From the NCBI GenBank assembly GCA_965225955.1, contig CBDDBX010000023.1, positions 1-64,000 of the forward strand: 64,000 nt of DNA. The letters run 5' to 3'. The first letter of the stretch is position 1, and each line of letters opens with the position of its first letter. Below the pieces are notes generated by a model that saw only the letters and a list, made by a program, of their open reading frames with translations, was not told where the DNA came from and made no database searches. Positions 28,107-35,829 of the stretch are shown here, in pieces. Source of the DNA: CBDDBX01 sp965225955. Lineage in GTDB: Bacteria > Acidobacteriota > Aminicenantia > UBA2199. The position numbers were made by a program, and so were the translations under genes.

Positions 28107-29048
28107 TTACCGGCTCAGCACCTCGTCAAAATAACTTATAGTCTTTTTAAGTCCTTCTTCCAGCTCAACAACAGGTTCCCATGATAGCTGCTCTTTTGCC
28201 AGATCTATATCAGGTTTTCTTCTGACAGGATCATCCTGAGGCAACGGCTTACGTATGATCCTGGAATCTGATCCTGTAAGTTCTATAACCTTCTCAGCAA
28301 GCTGAAGTATTGTCATCTCTGCAGGATTCCCCAGATTAACCGGTCCGGTGAAACCACTATCACTATTCATCATCTTAATAAGCCCTCTTACCAGATCTTC
28401 TACGAAACAGAAGGAACGGGTCTGGGAGCCATCACCGTACACAGTAATATCTTCCCCTTTAAGAGCCTGTACTATGAAGTTACTAACAACCCGTCCATCA
28501 TCCGGATGCATTCTGGGGCCATATGTATTAAATATTCTTACAACTTTTATATCTACACTATTTTGCCTGTGATAATCAAAAAAGAGAGTCTCTGCGCACC
28601 TTTTTCCCTCATCATAACAGGAACGTATTCCAATGGGATTTACATTGCCCCAGTAATCTTCTTTCTGGGGATGTACTATAGGATCTCCGTATATTTCGCT
28701 TGTAGAAGCCTGAAGTATCCTGGCCTTAACTCTTTTAGCAAGTCCAAGCATATTTATAGCACCCATGATACTGGTTTTTATAGTTTTAACAGGATTATAC
28801 TGATAATGAACAGGAGATGCCGGACATGCCAGATTATATACTTCATCTACTTCCAGAAGTATCGGTTCAACAATATCGTGTCTTATTAATTCGAAATAGT
28901 GGTTATCCATTAGATGGGCAACATTCTCTTTGGAGCCAGTGAAAAAGTTATCAAGACATACAACTTCATTTCCTTCATTAAGTAGCACTTCACACAGATG
29001 TGAACCAATGAATCCGCTGCCTCCGGTAACCAGTACTCTTTTTTTCAT
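28107..29048 (-). CDS. UDP-glucuronate decarboxylase (UDP-xylose synthase)-like SDR
   Basis: SDR enzyme of 313 residues. It opens RVLVTGGSGFIGSHLCEVL and has LDNFFTGSKENV, ACPASPVHYQYNPV, STSEIYGDP, and GIRSCYDEGKRCAETL with the catalytic Y-x3-K. It ends with RKPLPQDDPVRRKPDI. This combination is the classic bacterial UDP-xylose synthase (Uxs) pattern, which oxidises and decarboxylates UDP-glucuronate to UDP-xylose. The start codon overlaps the stop of the aminotransferase by 1 bp (TAATG). Product may be UDP-xylose or its 4-keto intermediate used by the neighbouring aminotransferase. Confidence 0.9.
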   Translation of the reverse strand: MKKRVLVTGGSGFIGSHLCEVLLNEGNEVVCLDNFFTGSKENVAHLMDNHYFELIRHDIVEPILLEVDEVYNLACPASPVHYQYNPVKTIKTSIMGAINMLGLAKRVKARILQASTSEIYGDPIVHPQKEDYWGNVNPIGIRSCYDEGKRCAETLFFDYHRQNSVDIKVVRIFNTYGPRMHPDDGRVVSNFIVQALKGEDITVYGDGSQTRSFCFVEDLVRGLIKMMNSDSGFTGPVNLGNPAEMTILQLAEKVIELTGSDSRIIRKPLPQDDPVRRKPDIDLAKEQLSWEPVVELEEGLKKTISYFDEVLSR

Positions 29049-30169
29049 TATTCACCTTCGCAAATTGAATTAAGAACAGAACAGATATTCTCCTGATCAC
29101 TCTTATCCAGATATGGATGAAAAGGTATACTGAACACTCTGTCTGCTACAAATTCTGTTACAGGGAAATCTCCTTTTTTATGCCCCAGATCTTTAAATAC
29201 CTGCTGGAGATGCAGAGGAATCGGATAGTATATAGCAACCGGCAACTTCTTCTCTCCCAGTATTTTTACTACCTCATCTCTCTTTTCACTTAAAATTGAG
29301 TACTGAGCCCATGCAGATACATTATCAGCTCTTACCGCAGGAGCCACAAATCCTTTACCAAGAAGCTCTTTATAAATTTCTGCTTTTTCCTGCCTTAACT
29401 CAATCTCATCATCAAAGATTTCCATTTTTGCAAGTAACACAGCTGCCTGCATTGAATCCAGTCTTCCGGTTACTCCAACTCTCACATTATCATATTTATT
29501 ATCACCAAAACCATGAATTCTTATAGAAGTCATTCTCTTATGAAGTTCTGGGTTATTGGTAAAAATCATACCCCCATCTCCATAAGCTCCCAGAGGTTTA
29601 GCGGGGAAAAAACTCGTTGCAGCAACATCACCACGACTACCAGCTTTTGTTCCTTTAATGGAAGCTCCAAAACTCTGTGCTGCATCTTCCAGAACAAAAA
29701 GACTGTGTTTTTTTCCTATCTCTTCTATTGCATCATAATCTGCCATCTGCCCGAAAATATCCACAGGAATTATACCAGCAGGTTTCAGCTTACCTTCAGC
29801 CTTTACTCTTGCAATGGCTTCTTCCAGTTTTGCCGGATCAATATTATATGTATCTTCTTCTATATCAACAAATACCGGAGTCGCACCCAGTAATTTTATA
29901 ACTTCAGCAGTAGCAATAAAAGTAAAAGGGGTTGTAAAAACAGCATCTCCCGGTCCTACTTCATATGCAAGCAGAGCTATAAGAAGTGCATCCGTTCCAC
30001 TGGCTACACCAAGTGCATGCTTTACACCACAATATTCTGCCAGACGATTTTCAAGTTCTGTAATCTCCGGTCCCATGACATATCGACCGTGATCAAGGAC
30101 TGCAATTAACTTCTCTTCAACAATTTTTCTGATTCTATCCTGTTGTGTTTTTAAATCTATAAACTGCAC
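29048..30169 (-). CDS. DegT/DnrJ/EryC1 family PLP-dependent sugar aminotransferase
   Basis: Sugar aminotransferase of 373 residues, first gene of the polysaccharide cluster. It shows ALGVASGTDALLIAL (phosphate binding), FTTPFTFIATAEV, VLEDAAQSFGA, and SFFPAKPLGAYGDGG, where the Lys is the PLP Schiff-base residue. GRLDSMQAAVL and the late SIPFHPYL block are also family-typical. It would convert a 4-keto or 3-keto nucleotide sugar to an amino sugar; the SDR gene directly downstream is a plausible source of the keto sugar. The start is GTG with AGGAGG 4 nt upstream. Confidence 0.9.
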   Translation of the reverse strand: MQFIDLKTQQDRIRKIVEEKLIAVLDHGRYVMGPEITELENRLAEYCGVKHALGVASGTDALLIALLAYEVGPGDAVFTTPFTFIATAEVIKLLGATPVFVDIEEDTYNIDPAKLEEAIARVKAEGKLKPAGIIPVDIFGQMADYDAIEEIGKKHSLFVLEDAAQSFGASIKGTKAGSRGDVAATSFFPAKPLGAYGDGGMIFTNNPELHKRMTSIRIHGFGDNKYDNVRVGVTGRLDSMQAAVLLAKMEIFDDEIELRQEKAEIYKELLGKGFVAPAVRADNVSAWAQYSILSEKRDEVVKILGEKKLPVAIYYPIPLHLQQVFKDLGHKKGDFPVTEFVADRVFSIPFHPYLDKSDQENICSVLNSICEGE

Positions 30170-30211
30170 GTGGCCTCCTGTACTTCAGCAAAAGCTGTAG
30201 ATATAAATCAC

Positions 30212-30240
30212 TTTATAACAAAATAGTACAGATTTATCAA
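30212..30240 (-). promoter_or_regulatory. Sigma-70 promoter of the polysaccharide cluster
   Basis: Minus strand TTGATA (plus 30235-30240) and TATAAA (plus 30212-30217) are 17 bp apart. The expected transcript start is about 35 nt before the GTG of the aminotransferase gene, and no other gene lies between. This is the only strong promoter seen at the head of the ~30-kb leftward cluster. Confidence 0.65.
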
Positions 30241-30315
30241 TTGATGAAGAGAGACTTAATCACACATACCTGAAAAAACTGTATAAAACAGTACTCACTT
30301 TTAGTTTTATTATAT

Positions 30316-30342
30316 TAAAAAAACGGGAAATAACTGACCCGT
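30316..30342 (-). terminator. Candidate intrinsic terminator after transketolase
   Basis: Read leftwards, a short stem (ACGGG at plus 30323-30327 with CCCGT at 30338-30342, 10-nt loop) is followed by a run of seven T. It lies 18 bp beyond the tkt stop and before the promoter of the polysaccharide cluster. The stem is only 5 bp, so the call is moderate. Confidence 0.5.
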
Positions 30343-30359
30343 ATTAATCGTTTTACAGT

Positions 30360-32261
30360 TTAAGTAAATTTCTTCAGAATCCTGTCCACAATAGATTCAG
30401 CTGTAAAACCAAGAATTTCCTTTACTTTTTTAAGAGGAGCAGAAATCCCAAATTCATTCTGATTAATAAAAAGAGCATCTTTACCAACCAGCTCACTCCA
30501 TCCCTGAGACGACCCTGCTTCTATCACAACTTTTGGGATACCCGGTTTAAATATACTGTTTATGTAATTTTCACCGCTCTTTCTGAGTAGTTCCACTGAA
30601 GGAACACTAATCACCTCAGTACGCAGCTTCAGTTCCATCTTCACATCCACAGCAAGCTCAACTTCAGAACCTGTAGCAAAAATCTGCAATTCCGGTGCTT
30701 CCTCTTCTGCCACTACATAAGCACCTTTATGTAGTCCTTCTGCACCTCTCCTGCTTCCTCTGTCAATGCTTTTTACATTTTGCCTTGTAAGAATTAGTGC
30801 TGTTGGTCCTTCTTTGTTATTAAGGGCAGCTACCCACGCCTCTTTTACCTCTGCCCCATCTGCGGGCCTTATTACAGTAAGTCCGGGAATACCTCTTAAA
30901 GCAGCAATATGTTCAACCGGCTGATGAGTAGGACCATCCTCTCCCAGAAAAACAGAATCGTGTGTAAAGATATAGATTACCTGTAATTTCATAAGAGCTG
31001 CCAGTCTTATTGCGGGCTTCATATAATCTGAGAATACAAGAAATGTACTACCGTAAGGAATCAATCCTTCTGTTCTGGCAAGCCCATTCAGAATTGCTCC
31101 CATAGCATGTTCCCTTATACCAAAATGGATATTACTACCGGATCTGCACCCACTACTGAAAGCATCTCTTCCATTAATATAGCTATTACATGAAGGAGCC
31201 AGATCAGCAGATCCGCCAATTAAACCCGGCAGGAACTTATCTATCTGATTAAGCACCTCACCGGAAGCTTTCCTGGTAGCCATTGTTCCTGACAAATCCA
31301 TAGTCCCCAGCACATTAGTAAGTCCGGCTTTTTCTCTTAAAGCTGAAAGATCAGATTCATATATTGCTTCTTCAGCTTTTCTTTTACCTTCACTTCTGAA
31401 ATAGTTAAGAATATCATCAGGAATCTCAAAAGCATCTGAACTCCATCCAATTTTTTTTCTGAAACCACTCACCTCATCACTACTCAGAGGGCTACCGTGT
31501 ACTGAGGCACTGTTCTCTTTGCCCGGTGCATCTTTACCTATAACAGTCTTTGCAATAATAAAAACCGGTTTATCCTTCTCTTTTTCCGCTTCACTATATA
31601 CCTTCTTAATTGCTTCAATATCGTATCCATCAACTTCAAGAACTCTCCAGCCATATGACTCAAATCTCATCCCCACATTCTCAGTAAATGCCAGTTCCGT
31701 GCTCCCTTCAATTGTGATCTTATTGTCGAGATACACACAGATCAGATTATCCAGCTTCAGATGCCCTGCAAGTGAAGCAGCTTCTGATGCTACTCCTTCC
31801 ATTAAATCCCCATCACTACAAACCACATAAACTGAGTAGTTCAGATCTGAAACCCTGCTCTGTGAATATTTCTGTCCGATAGCCATTCCAACAGCACTGG
31901 ATATTCCCTGACCCAGAGGCCCGGTTGTAACTTCAACTCCTGGTGTATGTCCAAATTCAGGGTGTCCCGGAGTTTTATATCCGGGCTGTCTGAAATGCTT
32001 CAGATCACCTTCACTAAAATCGTATCCATATAGATACAGAAGTGAATATAGTAACGCTGATCCATGCCCTGCTGAAAGGATGAATCTGTCACGATTAACC
32101 CAGTCCGGTTCAGATGGATTGAATCTGAGAAAATAGTGCCACAGAGTATAAACCACCGCCGCATCTCCAAGAGGTAATCCAGGATGCCCTGAATTTGCCT
32201 TCTGTACCATATCCAGAGCCAGAACTCTCACTGCATCTATAGCTTTGTTGTCATTGATCAT
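30360..32261 (-). CDS. tkt: Transketolase
   Basis: Thiamine-diphosphate enzyme of the non-oxidative pentose phosphate pathway, 633 residues, cytoplasmic, acting as a dimer. The N-terminal domain has SGHPGLPLGDAAVVYTLW, SAGHGSALLYSLLYLYG, GPLGQGISSAVGMAIGQK and the ThDP/Mg motif CSDGDLMEGVASEA. The central domain has GIREHAMGAILNGLAR with the catalytic Glu and FTHDSVFLGEDGPTHQPVEH. The ATG has GGGAGG 6 nt upstream. It lies downstream of valS and birA on the same strand, with a 110-bp gap after birA and a terminator candidate after its stop. Confidence 0.96.
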   Translation of the reverse strand: MINDNKAIDAVRVLALDMVQKANSGHPGLPLGDAAVVYTLWHYFLRFNPSEPDWVNRDRFILSAGHGSALLYSLLYLYGYDFSEGDLKHFRQPGYKTPGHPEFGHTPGVEVTTGPLGQGISSAVGMAIGQKYSQSRVSDLNYSVYVVCSDGDLMEGVASEAASLAGHLKLDNLICVYLDNKITIEGSTELAFTENVGMRFESYGWRVLEVDGYDIEAIKKVYSEAEKEKDKPVFIIAKTVIGKDAPGKENSASVHGSPLSSDEVSGFRKKIGWSSDAFEIPDDILNYFRSEGKRKAEEAIYESDLSALREKAGLTNVLGTMDLSGTMATRKASGEVLNQIDKFLPGLIGGSADLAPSCNSYINGRDAFSSGCRSGSNIHFGIREHAMGAILNGLARTEGLIPYGSTFLVFSDYMKPAIRLAALMKLQVIYIFTHDSVFLGEDGPTHQPVEHIAALRGIPGLTVIRPADGAEVKEAWVAALNNKEGPTALILTRQNVKSIDRGSRRGAEGLHKGAYVVAEEEAPELQIFATGSEVELAVDVKMELKLRTEVISVPSVELLRKSGENYINSIFKPGIPKVVIEAGSSQGWSELVGKDALFINQNEFGISAPLKKVKEILGFTAESIVDRILKKFT

Positions 32262-32371
32262 TAATAACCTCCCTTAAACTATCTTCTTCAAGACAGTCAC
32301 CAATTAAATATAATAGAATGAAAAGGCAGGCTATCAACAGATCTCTTATAAAAGCGGTTACATTCAGAGCA

Positions 32372-33139
32372 TTAATCCAGGAAGAGTTCTCCCGAGAAAC
32401 TGTTAAAGAGTTCCCTGTTTTCCCCTTCCAGAATAACAGCACCATTCTCATCAACCCCGCGAAATACTGCTCTCTGCTTCACACCGCTACGATGAAAAGA
32501 GATCTCACTACCCAATAGAAGAGCGGTTTTTTTCCGGTAATCCTGAATAATAATTTCGGTTTCCCCCCGCAGCATTCTTTCGATCTCCATATCCAGATAC
32601 TCCCCAAGCACTGCTGTTATCTCTTTGATGTCTACCTGTCTCCCGGACTCCAGTGCAAGTGAAGTTGCACAATCTCTTAAATCCGGCGGAAAATTTTCTC
32701 TTGCATGCCCAACATTCAGCCCTATTCCAATTACAGAGATAAGAGAATCTGAAGTAATCGTGTTCTCTATCAGAATTCCCGCAATCTTTTTCCCGTTTAC
32801 AAGAATATCATTAGGCCACTTAATAACAATCTCTTCATCAGCAAGTTTATTATCAATACAGTTATAAACAGCGATACCAGTTATCAGAGATAGTAAATTA
32901 AGAGATGATTGAAGTTTGAATTTATAACCAAAGGATATGTAAAGCCCCATTCCGGGAACAGATAGCCAGTGACGTGTATCCCTGCCTCTTCCCCGGGTCT
33001 GTGAACGGGCTGAAACCGCAACCGGCCTGTTTTCTTCAATCAGACCGGAATTGTTCTTAAGATAATTATTGGTGGATTCACACTCATCAAACTCAATAGA
33101 GTAGAATCTGTCTGTGAACCCACGATCTATAACAGTCAG
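32372..33139 (-). CDS. birA: Biotin--[acetyl-CoA-carboxylase] ligase, no HTH domain; probable CTG start
   Basis: Biotin protein ligase that attaches biotin to carboxylase lysines. The first ATG in frame (32950) would miss the active site. Extending upstream the frame stays open and encodes ECESTNNYLK, then TRGRGRDTRHWLSVPG, the biotinyl-AMP GRGR-type loop, then KWPNDILVNGKKIAGIL with the catalytic Lys. No ATG/GTG/TTG lies between that motif region and the stop at 33170. A CTG at 33139 has GGAG 7 nt upstream and sits in CTGA, overlapping the valS stop exactly as ATGA overlaps do. From it the protein has 255 residues, the usual size of BirA lacking the DNA-binding domain. Confidence 0.87.
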   Translation of the reverse strand: MTVIDRGFTDRFYSIEFDECESTNNYLKNNSGLIEENRPVAVSARSQTRGRGRDTRHWLSVPGMGLYISFGYKFKLQSSLNLLSLITGIAVYNCIDNKLADEEIVIKWPNDILVNGKKIAGILIENTITSDSLISVIGIGLNVGHARENFPPDLRDCATSLALESGRQVDIKEITAVLGEYLDMEIERMLRGETEIIIQDYRKKTALLLGSEISFHRSGVKQRAVFRGVDENGAVILEGENRELFNSFSGELFLD

Positions 33140-35766
33140 CTCAGATCTCCGAGAGTTTTCCTTATTTTGTCACTCTTTTCAACCTGTTCCTGAAGATTGT
33201 TTTTAAAATTATTAACTACATGAGCAGGAGCTTTGCTTACAAAATTCTCATTAGCAAGTTTTGCTTTGAGACTTTCGATCTGCTTAGTTGATTTTTCCAG
33301 CTCTTTATTAAGTCTCACAATCTCATTCTCAAGATCTGCTTCACTATTAAAAGGCAGAAGGATTTCCCAGTTCGCAAGAACTCCTCTGAATCCTTTCTTA
33401 AGGCCATCAAAGGTTTCAACAATAGTTGTTTCAGAACTCTTTACAAGGAAATTGTAATATTTAAGCAATCCCTCAACACTACCTTTTTCAGAATCCAGCT
33501 CAGATCTCAGGAATACAGGAATCTTCTTATTTGGTTCAATGCCATTTTCAGAACGGGTTTTTCTTGTTTCTGAAATGATTTTTTTAAGTAACTCCACTTT
33601 CTGATAATCTTCTGTGAAAACATGTGAAGCTTCAGAAACAGGAAATTTTGTCTGGAGCAGATACTCCTTTTCCATTCCCATTTTCTGATATATTTCTTCA
33701 GTAATATAAGGCATAAAAGGATGCAGTAACTGAAGGCATCTGAAAAGAGTGTACTTCAATACCTTTCTTGTATTGAGATTATCACTGTCTTTCTTTGAGA
33801 ACTCAAGATACCAGTCACAATAGTCGTGCCAGAAGAAGTGATAAATCAGATCAGCAGCTTCATTTATCTTATAGTTATCTATCAGGTCATTCACCTTATC
33901 AACAGTTGAATTCAACAGGTGAAGTATCCATTTATCAGCACTTGAGATAGCTGTCAGATCTATATTCAGATCTTCATCACCCTTCATATTCATAAGCATA
34001 TATCGTGAAGCATTCCAGATCTTATTTGCAAAACCACGGTAGCCTTTAATTCTGCTTACTGAAAGTGATACATCCATTCCGGGCACTGACTGAACTGCCA
34101 GAGTAAATCTGAGAGCATCAGCTCCATACTCCTCAATTATATCCAGAGGATCGATTGAGTTGTTTTTGGTTTTACTCATCTTCTGGCCTTTCTCATCACG
34201 AACAAGACCATTTATATAAACTTCCCTGAAAGGAATATCTTTACCAAAATGCATTCCCATCATTATCATTCTGGCAACCCAGAAGAAGATAATATCAAAA
34301 CCTGTAGCCATTACTGATGTAGGATAGTATTTCTTATAATCTGTATCATCATCACTACCCCAGCCAAGAGTAGAAAAAGGCCAGAGAGCTGAAGAAAACC
34401 AGGTATCCAGAACATCAGGATCCTGAGTAAACTCAGTTGCTCCGCATTCACAGGCAACAGGCATCTTTTCTTCAACATGAAGTTTTGAACATACATTACA
34501 GGTATAAGCAGGAATACGGTGTCCCCACCAGAGCTGACGTGAAATACACCAGTCCTGAATATTATACATCCAGTTGAAGTATACTTTTTTCCATTTATCA
34601 GGTACAAAAGAGATATCTCCGTTTTCAACTACATCGATTGCTGGTTTTGCAATCTCTTCTGTTTTCAGGAACCACTGTTTGGAGACATTTGGTTCTACAA
34701 CAGTTTCACATCTCTGACAGTGACCTACATTATGGCTATGCTCTTCTATTTTTTCTATCAGCCCAAGTTCTTTGAGATCTTCAACTACAGCTGTACGACA
34801 GGCAAAACGATCCATACCATTGTATTTATCAGCTACCGGACCACACATTTTTGCTTTCTCATCAATTACAACAATACTTTCCAGATTGTGCCTGAGAGCC
34901 ATTTCATAATCATTCGGATCGTGGGCTGGTGTTATTTTAACAGCACCGGTTCCGAATTCGGGATCAACATGCTCATCTGCAATTACTACTATCTTCCTGT
35001 CTGTCAGAGGCAGAATCAGCTCTTTCCCGATCATATCTTTGTAACGCTCATCTTCAGGATGAACAGCTACAGCAGTATCACCAAGCATTGTTTCCGGTCT
35101 TGTTGTTGCAACAGTGATTCCCTTTGCTTCATCTTCAGCAAGAGGATAACGCATATATGTAAGAGTTCCACCAACCTCTTTGTGATCTACTTCAAGATCT
35201 GAAAGAACAGTTGTACATGAAGGACATCTGTTAACCATGTAGGTTCCAGGATAGATTTTACCCTCTTTATAGAGCTGAACAAATACCTTTGTTACAATAT
35301 CTATCATATCTTCACTGAGAGTGAATTTCATTCTGCTCCAGTCAAGTGAGAGTCCCAGTTTCTTCAGCTGGGTAACAATTCTGTCCTGAGAATGCTCTTT
35401 CCATTCCCACACTTTCTCAAGAAACTTCTCACGCCCCAGATCATCTTTAGTCTGACCTGTCTCTTTTTTCAGGTTTCTCTCAACCACCATCTGCGTAGCA
35501 ATTCCGGCGTGATCTACACCAGGGAGCCACAGTACATTATAGCCCTGCATCTTTTTCCGACGGGCAATAATGTCGGGAATAGTAAATGTTAAGGCATGCC
35601 CCATATGAAGCGAGCCGGTTACATTCGCTGGTGGTAGTATCATTGAAAACGGAATACCGTCATCACTGTTGTCAGCCTGGAAGAGCTTGCTGCCCATCCA
35701 TGTATCATACCAGCTGTCTTCAGCTGATATATGATTATAAGATTTTTCCATTAAAGTTTTGTCCAC
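33136..35766 (-). CDS. valS: Valyl-tRNA synthetase
   Basis: Class I aminoacyl-tRNA synthetase charging tRNA-Val, 876 residues. It has PANVTGSLHMGHAL (HIGH motif), the editing-domain block ATTRPETMLGDTAVAVHP, a zinc-type segment, VLDTWFSSALWPFS, and GQKMSKTKNN (KMSKS motif with Thr). A C-terminal coiled coil (about 800-870) is typical of ValRS. The start is GTG at 35766 with GGAG 7 nt upstream; an ATG five codons later is the alternative. It is followed by birA with a 4-bp overlap and preceded by the receiver-domain gene 63 bp away. Confidence 0.97.
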   Translation of the reverse strand: MDKTLMEKSYNHISAEDSWYDTWMGSKLFQADNSDDGIPFSMILPPANVTGSLHMGHALTFTIPDIIARRKKMQGYNVLWLPGVDHAGIATQMVVERNLKKETGQTKDDLGREKFLEKVWEWKEHSQDRIVTQLKKLGLSLDWSRMKFTLSEDMIDIVTKVFVQLYKEGKIYPGTYMVNRCPSCTTVLSDLEVDHKEVGGTLTYMRYPLAEDEAKGITVATTRPETMLGDTAVAVHPEDERYKDMIGKELILPLTDRKIVVIADEHVDPEFGTGAVKITPAHDPNDYEMALRHNLESIVVIDEKAKMCGPVADKYNGMDRFACRTAVVEDLKELGLIEKIEEHSHNVGHCQRCETVVEPNVSKQWFLKTEEIAKPAIDVVENGDISFVPDKWKKVYFNWMYNIQDWCISRQLWWGHRIPAYTCNVCSKLHVEEKMPVACECGATEFTQDPDVLDTWFSSALWPFSTLGWGSDDDTDYKKYYPTSVMATGFDIIFFWVARMIMMGMHFGKDIPFREVYINGLVRDEKGQKMSKTKNNSIDPLDIIEEYGADALRFTLAVQSVPGMDVSLSVSRIKGYRGFANKIWNASRYMLMNMKGDEDLNIDLTAISSADKWILHLLNSTVDKVNDLIDNYKINEAADLIYHFFWHDYCDWYLEFSKKDSDNLNTRKVLKYTLFRCLQLLHPFMPYITEEIYQKMGMEKEYLLQTKFPVSEASHVFTEDYQKVELLKKIISETRKTRSENGIEPNKKIPVFLRSELDSEKGSVEGLLKYYNFLVKSSETTIVETFDGLKKGFRGVLANWEILLPFNSEADLENEIVRLNKELEKSTKQIESLKAKLANENFVSKAPAHVVNNFKNNLQEQVEKSDKIRKTLGDLS

Positions 35767-35829
35767 AATTAAACTCCAGATTTATAATAAAGTAAACTAA
35801 TATCTATAACTAACAGATACAACAGATGT

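Noticed and set aside
32251..32454. 67-residue leftward frame between birA and tkt
   Set aside because: It overlaps the end of birA and the start of tkt out of frame and has no conserved motif.
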